The notes under the pieces: model-generated
What the model saw: only the letters and a program-made list of their open reading frames with translations
Told to the model about the DNA's origin: nothing
Database searches by the model: none
Position numbers and translations under genes: made by a program
DNA from: an uncultured delta proteobacterium
Lineage (GTDB): Bacteria > Myxococcota_A > Polyangia > Polyangiales > Polyangiaceae
DNA length: 12,699 nucleotides
Reading direction: 5' to 3'
Assembly: GCA_903858055.1 (NCBI GenBank)
Contig: CAIOHM010000259.1
Location: 1-12,699, forward strand
Part shown: positions 1 through 7,567 of the stretch, piece after piece
Numbering within the stretch: position 1 is the first letter of the stretch
Layout: every line of letters starts with the position of its first letter

Positions 1-2708
1 GTCGTCACGCGGAGGCGCAACGTGACGCTCGTGCCTCGCACGAGCACGTCCGCACCGACGCTCGAGCTCTTCGCGTCGTCGACGCGAAAGTCGATCATCG
101 GTCCGTTGGTCACGACGGCCTTGTGCGCACGAAGGGCTGCGACGATCGCCTCGTCCCGGATCGTGCTCGGTCGCTCGTCGCCGAGGTAGACGAGCGTGCG
201 GAACTGACCTGGTTCTTCTTCACCGTCGTGGCTGTCGCCGGCGCCGGTGCCCACGGGGCGCTTCCCCTGGTTCAAGAGCTGGAACCAATCTTCGACCGCG
301 CCTGGGAACGTGACCTCGCCGTTCGAGTCGACGAGCACGCGCCCCGGCGCAGGCGTGCCGCTCGGCGCATCGGCCGGGAGCACTTGCGGTGCGCGCTGAT
401 GGTGGATCTCCCAAACGAGCTTGCCGTTTGCGAGCTCCATCGCGTCGAACTTGTCACTGAACGTGGTCTCGCCCGTGGCCTTCCGAAACGCAGGCCCCGT
501 GGGCTGCGTGAACTGGCCGAACGCCGAGGGCACGAGCTCGGCCATGTCGCGCGTACTTCTACCGTATTGCGCAAAATAGCCAAGAACACCGTCACGTGCA
601 TGGTTCACCTGCACGAGCGTGTTTTCGGGGCCGAGGCTACCCATGCTGCGGAGGCGGTCGAAGATGAAGTCGGGTGTCTGCCGCGCCCACTCGAAGGCGC
701 CGTGAGTCACGGGGCCGATCGCGTAGCGAAGCGGGAAGCCGTTGAAGTGACCCGACTCGAGCGTCGTCATTTCGATGCCCACGACCGGGTGAATCCACTC
801 CGCGAGGCGCGTGCGTTCGACGAAGGGACGGTAGTCGGTGACGTAGTTGTGATCGGTGGCGACGGCCCAGTCGATGCCCTCGGCGGCGAGCGAGCGCACG
901 CGCGTGTCGAGGTCGAGGCGCGAGTCGATGCTGTTGCGCGAGTGGATGTGCGTGTCGCCGGAGAACCAACCGTTGCCGGGCACGGTCCGCTTCAGCATGA
1001 ACGAGACCGTCTCCGTGCGGCCGGGCTTCACGGTCACGCTGCGGTGATCGACCGCGTAATACGGGCCGCGCGAGGCGTAGACGTCGTAGGTGCCCGGGCG
1101 AACGCTCAGCTCGGCGACGCCGTCTTGCGTGAAGCCCGTCTCTTCGATGTAGCGCCGCGTGGAGGCGTCGTTGAGGTCGTCAGCGACGAAGTCCGTGTGG
1201 CGGAAGCTCTCGCCTGCTTGCAGATCGAAGAGGAACGAGCGCGGCTGCTCGCCCGAGAGCTCCTTCGGGTAGGTGCCAATGGCCGAGGCCTTCGCGGGCA
1301 GCGGCAACCCGCGATCGTCGAGGACGCGCACCACGATGCGCCCCGGACCGAGCAGCGAGAGTTGCACCGCGGACGTCTCGCTCTCGCGCACGGTGATGTC
1401 CGTGAAGCCGCCAGGCCAGCGCCCGTGGTCCACGGGGCGGAGCGCGTAGGAGCCCGGCGGCAGATTGCCCTGAAATTGACCGCCGTTTCGTGTGTCGACC
1501 TCGGAAAAGACGCGCCTCTCGCCGTTCGGGAGGTTCTGGTAGACGAGCACGCGCGCGCCGACGATGGGGGAGCCCGTCGTGGTGTCGAAGAGCTGACCGC
1601 CGAAGCTTCCGACCTTGGTCTTGCGGAGCTCGTGGATGCCATCGACCACGCTTTGCACGTCGCCGCTGCCGAGCACGAAGTGGCGTGTGAACGTCGCCTT
1701 CGCGCCCGGAGCGAGGCTCTTCGGGGCCTGGTTCTCGAAGATGCCGACGAAGCCGCTCGCGACGAAGGGGAAGAGCAGCGAGGTCTTGTCGATGGGAGCT
1801 CCGCTCGCGGCGTAGGCCTCGCGCTTGTTCCAGACGAAGTTCGCGTCGCTCTCCTCGGCGACGAAGCCGTAGCTCGTGCCCTCGGCGCGGCTCGCGATGA
1901 ACTCGCCTACGATGCCGGGAAACCCGGGAAAGTCGACCTTGCGTGCATACGCGTCTTGGAGGCCGAAGCGCAGATCGAACCCGACGCCGGGGATGAAGAC
2001 CTTGTTGGTCGCGCCGAAGAGCGCCACGTCACCCGTGGGCACCGTGAAGTCGTCCGTGGGCAAGCCGAGCACGCCGAGGAGCGCCTTGGCGTCGTCGCTC
2101 GGGAAGCCCATCGCCTCGTCCGCGATGTTCTCGACCGTGAAACGGAGCGTGACCCAGCGCGCGCCCGGCGCGAGCTCGTACACCGTGGAGTAGCGCAGCC
2201 GCGGGGTCGAGTTCCCGTTGCGCCAATCGGCGTTCGATCCGGTCACGGCGCGGTTCAGGAGCGCGGCGAGCTCGAGGAAGTCGCCCGCGGTGCCGGAGGC
2301 CTCGACGCGCGCCGGTCCCCCCTTCGAGCCGTCGTCGAGGATGCGCAGCGCGTCGACTGCGCACGCTTGCACGAAGAAGGCGGGAAAGAGCTCGCCGAAC
2401 TGATCGGACCCCACGCCGCCGGCGCTCGAGCCCTCTTCGCTCGGGCGGCGGAAGTCGGCGTCGATGAGGCTGCCGCCGTAGACGCCGAAGCCACGCGAGA
2501 AGCCTGGCGCCTGGATCACCACGCGGATGCGCTCGTTCTCGAGGCGAATGTCGCCGACCTCGCCGAGCGCGCGCGCGCCTCCGATGAGCTGGCTGCGCGA
2601 CGTGACGGGAAACGCGCGTGAGCGTTCCGGCGTAGGCGAACCGCATGCGGCCGCGACGAGGAGCGCGGCGATGCCGAGCGACGAGAGGACCGTGAGGCGA
2701 CGCGGCAT
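1..2708 (-). CDS. CehA/McbA-like PHP-domain metallohydrolase lipoprotein (3' end cut by window edge)
   Basis: The frame is open from an ATG at 2708 to the left edge, giving 902 codons without a stop; the C-terminus lies outside the window. The N-terminus is a lipoprotein signal (Arg-Arg, a hydrophobic stretch, then AAAC at residues 19-22), so the mature protein should be lipid-anchored in the envelope. Residues 25-360 form a long, largely beta region. Around 365-430 lies a carboxypeptidase-regulatory-like (Ig-like) repeat, with a second beta domain after it. The PHP-type metal site follows: GDTHIHS with H587 and H589, ATDHN with D619 and H620, GIE with E646, GHFNGF with H654, NHARDG with H703 and GDSHDG at 824-829. 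This motif series is the CehA/McbA signature; named members hydrolyse carbaryl, but the substrate here is unknown. The start is 6 bp after the porin stop, and the GAGG at 2713-2716 that would serve as Shine-Dalgarno overlaps that stop, so coupling is likely. It is the last visible gene of the operon. Confidence 0.9.
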   Translation of the reverse strand, partial: MPRRLTVLSSLGIAALLVAAACGSPTPERSRAFPVTSRSQLIGGARALGEVGDIRLENERIRVVIQAPGFSRGFGVYGGSLIDADFRRPSEEGSSAGGVGSDQFGELFPAFFVQACAVDALRILDDGSKGGPARVEASGTAGDFLELAALLNRAVTGSNADWRNGNSTPRLRYSTVYELAPGARWVTLRFTVENIADEAMGFPSDDAKALLGVLGLPTDDFTVPTGDVALFGATNKVFIPGVGFDLRFGLQDAYARKVDFPGFPGIVGEFIASRAEGTSYGFVAEESDANFVWNKREAYAASGAPIDKTSLLFPFVASGFVGIFENQAPKSLAPGAKATFTRHFVLGSGDVQSVVDGIHELRKTKVGSFGGQLFDTTTGSPIVGARVLVYQNLPNGERRVFSEVDTRNGGQFQGNLPPGSYALRPVDHGRWPGGFTDITVRESETSAVQLSLLGPGRIVVRVLDDRGLPLPAKASAIGTYPKELSGEQPRSFLFDLQAGESFRHTDFVADDLNDASTRRYIEETGFTQDGVAELSVRPGTYDVYASRGPYYAVDHRSVTVKPGRTETVSFMLKRTVPGNGWFSGDTHIHSRNSIDSRLDLDTRVRSLAAEGIDWAVATDHNYVTDYRPFVERTRLAEWIHPVVGIEMTTLESGHFNGFPLRYAIGPVTHGAFEWARQTPDFIFDRLRSMGSLGPENTLVQVNHARDGVLGYFAQYGRSTRDMAELVPSAFGQFTQPTGPAFRKATGETTFSDKFDAMELANGKLVWEIHHQRAPQVLPADAPSGTPAPGRVLVDSNGEVTFPGAVEDWFQLLNQGKRPVGTGAGDSHDGEEEPGQFRTLVYLGDERPSTIRDEAIVAALRAHKAVVTNGPMIDFRVDDAKSSSVGADVLVRGTSVTLRLRVT

Positions 2709-2714
2709 GGGGCC

Positions 2715-3899
2715 TCAGAAGGTGAGCTGCGCCAAGAGCGTGGCGCGATCGTTCGCGAGTGAGCGGCCGCCGGGCTCGACCGTCATGGTGTAGTTTGCAT
2801 AGAGCGACACGGGCTGCGTCGGATGGAAGAGGCGCACGCCGAAGGTGTGGTGATCGAGGTCGTAGTCCCCGAGCAGCGCGCCGCCGGGGAGCACGGCCGC
2901 CCCCTGCGCAAAGGGGGAGAAGTGCGCGATGCGGTAACCGACCGTGAAGGGCATCGGCGCCCAGTCGACGCGGTAGCTCGCCTGCGCGTGCCACGCGACC
3001 TGCTTGCGATCGGGCACGCCGGTGGTCGGGTACTTCGTGGAGACTTGCGCGTAGGTCGCGAAGAGCTCGAGGTTCTCGATCTTGCTCATGAGGTCGACGA
3101 GGACACCGGTGTCTCCCTCGTCGTACTGATTGGGCGCGGTGCCGACGCGGCGATCGTTCACGTACGCGCCCGCGCCGACGGTGACCCACTGCTTGAAGCC
3201 AAGCTCGAGTCGACCGAGTGCGAGGGCCTTGCCGTTGTCGTCGACGAGCTGGTTGCGCCCGTTTCCGTTCGCGATCATCAGCGCGTAGTCGAAGACGAGA
3301 CCCCCAAGCTCGATGGGCTTGCTCGTGGTCACGATGAGCCCGAGCTGGCGGTCGAGGGCGAGCGATCCTTGGTCGTAGCCGCGCCCTGCGCTCACGCCCT
3401 CGAAGCCCACGGCGTTCGTCGCGAAGGGTCGATCGGCGACGCCGCGGAGCTCTTCGCGCGCCCAGGGCGCCTTCGCCTGACCGAGCTGGAACGAGATGGC
3501 CGGGTGGAGCTCCCAGCGGACGAAAGCATCGCGGAGGCTCACGCGCAGCGAGCCCTCGGGCGTGTTGGGTGCGAGCTGGTTTCCGCTCGCGCCCTCGAAG
3601 GAGATGCGCGTCGTGAACGAGCCGGAGGTGCTCTCGAGTCCGATGCGCGCGCAGTCGAGCCAAAACCCATTGTTGCGGCCGACGAAGTCGACCTTCGGAT
3701 CTTCTTGCACGTAGTCCGCGCCGCCGCGGAAGAGCACGAACGGCGACACCACGGTCTTGCCGAACTCGACCTCCGTCGGCTTCGAGCGCCCGGCGCGCGC
3801 GAGATCGGCTGCAGACTCGCCGTCGTTTGCGGCGAGCGCGGGGCCTGCAACGAGCAGGAGAGGGAGGGCCGTGGCAACGACGAGTCTCGAGCGGCGCAT
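2715..3899 (-). CDS. Outer-membrane beta-barrel porin, phosphate-selective porin O/P-like
   Basis: This 394-residue protein has a clear Sec signal peptide (MRRSRL, a hydrophobic core, ALA cut after residue 23). The rest is alternating polar and hydrophobic strands with many Gly, Tyr, Phe and Trp, ending in LLAQLTF. A terminal Phe is the usual BAM recognition residue of outer-membrane barrels. The early segment with FVGRNNGF, the central DYALMIANGNGRNQL and the late PFTVGYRIAHF resemble the porin O/P family, whose members are channels for anions or other small solutes. That family assignment is by pattern only, and the solute cannot be read from the sequence. The gene lies 27 bp after hupE and 6 bp before the metallohydrolase. 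The nearest SD-like GGGAG (3917-3921) is 17 bases from the ATG, too far for a normal site, and lies in the loop of a predicted hairpin covering the junction. A fallback call is generic outer-membrane barrel protein. Confidence 0.8.
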   Translation of the reverse strand: MRRSRLVVATALPLLLVAGPALAANDGESAADLARAGRSKPTEVEFGKTVVSPFVLFRGGADYVQEDPKVDFVGRNNGFWLDCARIGLESTSGSFTTRISFEGASGNQLAPNTPEGSLRVSLRDAFVRWELHPAISFQLGQAKAPWAREELRGVADRPFATNAVGFEGVSAGRGYDQGSLALDRQLGLIVTTSKPIELGGLVFDYALMIANGNGRNQLVDDNGKALALGRLELGFKQWVTVGAGAYVNDRRVGTAPNQYDEGDTGVLVDLMSKIENLELFATYAQVSTKYPTTGVPDRKQVAWHAQASYRVDWAPMPFTVGYRIAHFSPFAQGAAVLPGGALLGDYDLDHHTFGVRLFHPTQPVSLYANYTMTVEPGGRSLANDRATLLAQLTF

Positions 3900-3934
3900 C
3901 GCGTGAGTCTAACGGACTCCCAACCCTCACGCGA
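3899..3934 (-). promoter_or_regulatory. Inverted repeat / predicted mRNA hairpin across the hupE-porin junction
   Basis: TCGCGTGAG (3899-3907, + strand) and CTCACGCGA (3926-3934) are perfect 9-base reverse complements separated by 18 bases. On the transcript the 5' arm contains the hupE UGA (3927-3929), the loop carries an SD-like GGGAG (3917-3921), and the 3' arm ends on the A of the porin AUG. A second possible stem, GAGTC (3905-3909) with GACTC (3915-3919), uses part of the same arm, so the two folds compete. There is no U-tract, so it is not a classical intrinsic terminator. A role in translational control or RNA processing is inference. Confidence 0.5.
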
Positions 3935-4907
3935 GGCGGGCGAGCAGGAGCGCGACGCCATACGCTCCCGCCAAGGTCGCGACGGACGCACGCAGGCGTT
4001 GCGCAAAGGATTCGCGCAGTTCGGCCGCCGCGAGCACGGCCGCGAGCGCGAGGGCCACGGCGACCTGCACGAACTCGATGCCCACATGGAACGCCGCGAG
4101 GGTGGCGATCGGCGCGTGACCATGGGCTAGCAGCGGCGCGGCGCCCTCGAGGAACGCGACGCCGTGCACGAGCCCGAACGTGAACGCCGTGATTGTTCGG
4201 GCCCCGAGCCGCTCCGAGGACTCGAGGCGCGTGGCCAAGACGAGGCTCGCCGCGACGAGCAGCTCCGCGAGGCTTGCGGGCATGAGCGGGTGGCCAAAGG
4301 CCCCAAAGCCCAGCGTAAGCGCGTGCGCGAGGGTGAAGCCCACGAGGGGCAGGAGCGCGTCCCGGAGGCGTGCGGCGCTCACGACGAGGAGAGCGACGAG
4401 GGCCATGTGGTCGAGCCCGTGCGCGACGTGGGATGCCCCTGCAGCGAGGGCAGGGCGCGGATCGAAGGGAGGTCGAGTCCCCGGTCCCGGACCGTTGGTT
4501 GCGGCACCTTCCACGTGGGCCTCGGCGAGGGAGAAAGTCGAACTCTCCGGCAAGAGCGTCCACGTGCCGGTCACGGCGCCCTCGGCGCGGACCGCCATCG
4601 CCTGGGCGTGCGAACCAAGCCCGGACACGCGCCATGTGCCATGCAGTCCATCGCTTGTACAGTGCACGCGTGCGGGCAGGTCGCGCGAGGTCTCGAGGGT
4701 GCTCGACGTACGGCCAAGGTCGAGGCGACAGCCGGCGGGCGGTTCGAGGGCGACGAGCGCGCGCGGTCCTGCGATTTGCTCCACGAAGACCCGCCCGCTT
4801 GCGTCCACGTCCAGGCGGAGCGCGATCGCGGGGCTCTCGTGTGCGGCGGCAGCGGCGGCGAAACCGAGGCTCACGAGCAGCGCCGCGCGGAGGCCAAGGG
4901 GCCTCAC
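3927..4907 (-). CDS. HupE/UreJ family membrane protein (putative Ni/Co-type metal permease)
   Basis: The protein has 326 residues. A signal peptide (residues 1-22) is followed by a mature start AHES, typical of the longer HupE/UreJ_2-type proteins, and by a periplasmic beta domain of about 125 residues. From about residue 152 it becomes a multi-helix membrane domain with the family motif GASHVAHGLDHM (157-168: H160, H163, D166, H167). It continues with FTLAHALTLG (H195), FGLVHGVAF (H248) and FHVGIEFVQ (273-281). Known HupE/UreJ proteins are secondary permeases for nickel or cobalt, tied to hydrogenase or urease; neither enzyme is encoded here, so the metal and purpose are open. The start is a GTG in a 4-base GTGA overlap with the upstream gene, with GGAG five bases before it. 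Neighbours are a PpiC-like protein upstream and a porin and PHP metalloenzyme downstream, suggesting envelope metal supply by inference. Confidence 0.85.
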   Translation of the reverse strand: MRPLGLRAALLVSLGFAAAAAAHESPAIALRLDVDASGRVFVEQIAGPRALVALEPPAGCRLDLGRTSSTLETSRDLPARVHCTSDGLHGTWRVSGLGSHAQAMAVRAEGAVTGTWTLLPESSTFSLAEAHVEGAATNGPGPGTRPPFDPRPALAAGASHVAHGLDHMALVALLVVSAARLRDALLPLVGFTLAHALTLGFGAFGHPLMPASLAELLVAASLVLATRLESSERLGARTITAFTFGLVHGVAFLEGAAPLLAHGHAPIATLAAFHVGIEFVQVAVALALAAVLAAAELRESFAQRLRASVATLAGAYGVALLLARLA

Positions 4908-5635
4908 GGAAGCTCCGTACGGTCGTAGCGGGCACGCCGGTCGCGTAGGGCTGCCCGGGTGCGGGCCGCGAGCGTCTCCTGAACGAAGCGCCGCTCGAGT
5001 TCGGGCCGAAGCCGTGCGAAGCGCTCCTCGGGGCTCTCGCGGTGCACCGTGAGCGTGAGCGCGATCTCCACCCCGTGGGCGTTCGTGACGGAGGCCTCGC
5101 GCGGCGCGTCGGTCGGCATCGGCAAGTGCCGAACGCCCAGGTGCTCCTCGAGCGAAGCGAGCGTCATGCCCTCGAAGTGTTCGCGGGACGGGAGGCCGTT
5201 CGACGGCGTGCCGGTCTTCGAGACGACGTCGGCGTCGACGAGGGACTCGAGCGGGACCTCCGCCGCCAAGGCGTGAAGCTCCGCGTCCGTCGGCGTAGGC
5301 GGGGGCATGCGTCGCACGAGTTCGCGCCGGGCCGCCTGTGCGAGGGCGAGGCGCAGCCCGTCGTCGCTTCGGTGGAGCTCCTCCTCCATCGCAAGCTCGG
5401 CCAGCGCCTCTTCGTCGAGGGCGTCCTCGCGGGCCCGCGCCTGGGATTCGGCGGTCTCGGGCGCATCACTCCGGTTGCGTTCGCGTGCGAGGGCCCGGTC
5501 GAGCTGCTCCGCGGAGAGGCGCAGCACCCGCGCGGGCTTCTCCTCGCGTACGAACGGGTAGAGGGCGAGACCAAGAACGCACATGAGCACGCTCGGGTGC
5601 CGTGCCCACCCCGCGACGCGCGACCACGCGCTCAT
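4904..5635 (-). CDS. Membrane-anchored PpiC/SurA-like protein with shortened isomerase domain
   Basis: This 243-residue protein starts at the ATG of an ATGA overlap with the EnvC-like gene. Residues 13-29 are a single hydrophobic segment (HPSVLMCVLGLALYPFV), likely an N-terminal anchor with the rest in the periplasm. Residues 35-110 are charged helices matching the chaperone-like part of PpiC-type peptidyl-prolyl isomerases found beside HupE-type genes: a strand (VLRLSAEQL), then DALDEEALAELAMEEEL, then RLALAQAARREL. PTPTDAEL (113-120) usually leads into the parvulin fold. Here only about 65 residues separate it from the typical tail (AHGVEIALTLTVHRESPEE, then helices to RARY), so the parvulin core looks shortened and I cannot find its usual catalytic residues. 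It probably acts as a chaperone more than an isomerase; that is inference. Its TGA overlaps the hupE GTG, which suggests a dedicated partnership. An unrelated small periplasmic helical protein remains possible. Confidence 0.65.
   Translation of the reverse strand: MSAWSRVAGWARHPSVLMCVLGLALYPFVREEKPARVLRLSAEQLDRALARERNRSDAPETAESQARAREDALDEEALAELAMEEELHRSDDGLRLALAQAARRELVRRMPPPTPTDAELHALAAEVPLESLVDADVVSKTGTPSNGLPSREHFEGMTLASLEEHLGVRHLPMPTDAPREASVTNAHGVEIALTLTVHRESPEERFARLRPELERRFVQETLAARTRAALRDRRARYDRTELP
4913..4916 (-). promoter_or_regulatory. Ribosome binding site supporting the hupE GTG start
   Basis: On the minus strand GGAG stands five bases before the GTG at 4907. The site lies inside the last codons of the PpiC-like gene. 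It decides the GTG start, which also begins a standard signal peptide. Confidence 0.6.
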
Positions 5636-6684
5636 GGCGTGCCGACGTCGTCCTTCACCCGTCGTCGTTGCATGAGCCACTTGAGCGGCGGGAGCGTTTG
5701 GGAACCGGAGCGGAGCTGGAAGACCAGCGGTACGTCGGGCTCGACCTGGCCGACGATCGCTCCTTCGCGCACCGGGCTCCCTGCGCCGATGGCGATGCGC
5801 GAGAGCCCGCCGTAGACCGTGAAGTAGCTCTTGCCGTGGTCGACGACCACGAGCTTGCCGTAGGGGGCGAGCTCGTCGGCGAACGCGACGCTCCCGCTTG
5901 CGACGGCCCGCACGTTGCTCCCCTTGGCGCTCGAGATCGCGAGGTAGGCGCCACCGTAGTCGTCGCTGCGCTGCGACTTGATGCGGCACTTGCGCTGGAT
6001 GGGCGGCGGAAGGGAACCTCGCCTCGCTGCGAACGATTCATCGGTGCGCTCGTCGTCGGAGCCTGCCTCGGCGACACGCACGCGCGCGTGGCCGCCCCCT
6101 TCGCTCGAGGCGGGGATTCGGTCCTCGTCGAAGATACGCGTGAACGTCTCCCGCCGCCGCCGGGCCGTCTCTTGTTCGAGACGAAGCTCGGCCTCGGCAA
6201 CTGCGCGCTCTCCTTGCAGGCGAGCTTCGTCGAGGTCGAGCGCGACGAGGGCCTTGCGTGTCGTCTCCACCTCCGCGGCACGCGTACCGTGCGCAGAGAG
6301 CGTTCGCGCTGCGACGCGACGAAGACCCGAACGCATCGTTGCATTGTGCACGAGATCTTCAGGGCTCGAGGCGAGCGCACGACCTTCGAGCTCCGCGACG
6401 AGGATCTCGCGAGCGAGCCTGCGCGCGCGCCGTCCTTCGTCGCGGCGTGCCCCTTCCTGCGATGCGAGGCGCTGGCGGAGTTCGTCGCGTGAGCCGTCGA
6501 GCGCGCGGAGGTTCACGTCCGTCGCGGCGAGCTTCGCGGCTGCACCGACAGCTTCGCCCGCGCCCAGCGGCGCGAGGGAGCCGAGGTCGTCCGGAGGCTC
6601 GGAAGGCGGGGCTGCGCGAAGCGATGACGCCGCGAAGGTGAGCGCGCCGATGGCCAGAAGTCGCTGCCGATCACGCGCGCGCAT
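5632..6684 (-). CDS. envC: EnvC-like murein hydrolase activator (degenerate LytM/M23 domain, coiled coil)
   Basis: The protein has 350 residues. A signal peptide (MRARDRQRLL with a hydrophobic stretch, cut near residue 24) is followed by a long charged helical region at about 45-190, probably coiled coil, and a linker. A LytM/M23 domain follows at about 222-338: RRGSLPPPI, GSNVRAVASGSVAFAD (256-270), YGKLVVVDHGKSYFTVYGG (275-293), GSPVREGAIVGQV, LVFQLR (320-325), and PLKWL at the end. The residues that would bind zinc in active M23 enzymes are replaced: the HxxxYxH and HLHFE-type motifs read as VYGG and LVFQLR. This matches E. coli EnvC, an inactive LytM protein that activates amidases AmiA and AmiB when signalled by FtsEX. 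The gene directly follows ftsX and overlaps it by 14 bp, which strongly supports the assignment. No other in-frame ATG occurs until residue 117, so this start is secure. The protein should act in the periplasm at the division septum. Confidence 0.88.
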   Translation of the reverse strand: MRARDRQRLLAIGALTFAASSLRAAPPSEPPDDLGSLAPLGAGEAVGAAAKLAATDVNLRALDGSRDELRQRLASQEGARRDEGRRARRLAREILVAELEGRALASSPEDLVHNATMRSGLRRVAARTLSAHGTRAAEVETTRKALVALDLDEARLQGERAVAEAELRLEQETARRRRETFTRIFDEDRIPASSEGGGHARVRVAEAGSDDERTDESFAARRGSLPPPIQRKCRIKSQRSDDYGGAYLAISSAKGSNVRAVASGSVAFADELAPYGKLVVVDHGKSYFTVYGGLSRIAIGAGSPVREGAIVGQVEPDVPLVFQLRSGSQTLPPLKWLMQRRRVKDDVGTP

Positions 6685-7567
6685 CGTGGGTCTCGAGGCC
6701 CCGAAGCGCGAAGAAGGCGCAGCCGGTGCCGAGGAGCGCCCCAATCCCGAGGAGCGCGAAAAGGACCGAGAGGGGGAGGAAGGTCGGCGCCTGGCCAACG
6801 AGCGCCAGCACGGCGCCGTCGAAGCGCGCACGCACGGAGCCGAAGGCGGCGGCTACGACGCCGACACCGACGACCGCACCGAGGAATCCCTGGAGGAAGC
6901 CTTCGACGAGGAAGGGCGCACGGATGAAGCCCTCCGAAGCCCCGACGAGTCGCATGACCTCGACCTCGAGGCGGCGGCGCTCGAGCACGAGGCGGCTCGT
7001 CGCGATGACGATCGCGATGACGGCGCCGAACACGAGGGCCGCGAGGGCAGCGGTCGCGAAGAGGGCGCCGCGCAAGAGCTCCGCCACGCGCGATGCGGCC
7101 GCGACATGGTCTTCGACGAGATCGACCGTCGGCAGGGCTTCGAGCCGCTGGCGGAGCAGGCGCGCGCGCACGGGGAGTTCGGGCCCGTTCAAGTGGAGCT
7201 CGATCGCGTGGGGGAGCCACTCGGCGGGCCACGCTTCGAGTTCGTGATCGCTCGAAGCGCCCTTGAGCCACGCCCGGAGCTCGTTGGGGTCGAGCTCGCG
7301 CGCATCGCGGACCCCCTCGGTGGTGCGGAGCGCTTCGACGACCGCGCGCGCATCCTCGCTGCTCGCATCTTCCCGCAGGAAGACCGTGACCCGGCCCTCG
7401 TCGCCCCAGCTGTGCGCGAGGCTCTGCAAGTTGACGACGAAGACGAGCGCCGTCGCGAGGCAGGCGAAGACGACGACGATGGACCCGATGCCGAGGAGCT
7501 GCACGCGCCATTCGCGAAGCAGTCCGCGCATGATCCGCGTGCCCATCGAACGATGAACGATGCTCAT
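6671..7567 (-). CDS. ftsX: Cell division ABC transporter-like membrane protein FtsX
   Basis: The 298-residue protein has the FtsX layout. A short cytoplasmic N-terminus leads into membrane segment 1 (about 22-46). A periplasmic domain (about 47-165) follows, with VTVFLREDASSEDARAV and the typical GVRDARELDPNEL. Three more membrane segments come at about 166-190, 216-243 and 264-288. Between segments 2 and 3 is the family hallmark LERRRLEVEVMRLVGAS (195-211) followed by FIRAPFLVEG. FtsX pairs with FtsE and passes ATP-driven conformational change to EnvC in the periplasm to switch on septal amidases. The start is the ATG of an ATGA overlap with the ftsE stop, with GAGGTG eight bases before it. 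The 3' end overlaps the EnvC-like gene by 14 bp. Methionines at residues 8 and 13 are alternative starts but lack the good upstream site. Confidence 0.95.
   Translation of the reverse strand: MSIVHRSMGTRIMRGLLREWRVQLLGIGSIVVVFACLATALVFVVNLQSLAHSWGDEGRVTVFLREDASSEDARAVVEALRTTEGVRDARELDPNELRAWLKGASSDHELEAWPAEWLPHAIELHLNGPELPVRARLLRQRLEALPTVDLVEDHVAAASRVAELLRGALFATAALAALVFGAVIAIVIATSRLVLERRRLEVEVMRLVGASEGFIRAPFLVEGFLQGFLGAVVGVGVVAAAFGSVRARFDGAVLALVGQAPTFLPLSVLFALLGIGALLGTGCAFFALRGLETHDARA

Noticed and set aside
123..2621. 832-codon open frame on the + strand
   Set aside because: It lies antisense to the PHP metallohydrolase, is rich in Arg, Ala, Glu and Val with no recognisable domain, and is the usual by-product of GC-rich coding on the other strand.
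2029..4935. 968-codon open frame on the - strand across the porin and hupE region
   Set aside because: Its Arg/Pro-rich, low-information translation crosses three well-supported genes in another frame. It is a GC-driven shadow.
5632..6684. EnvC-like protein as an active M23 endopeptidase
   Set aside because: The histidines needed for zinc are replaced (VYGG, LVFQLR), and the FtsEX context favours an inactive activator.
5632..6831. Longer EnvC-like frame starting 49 codons earlier
   Set aside because: The extra codons read inside ftsX and give Ser/Arg-rich sequence, whereas the ATG at 6684 begins a normal signal peptide.
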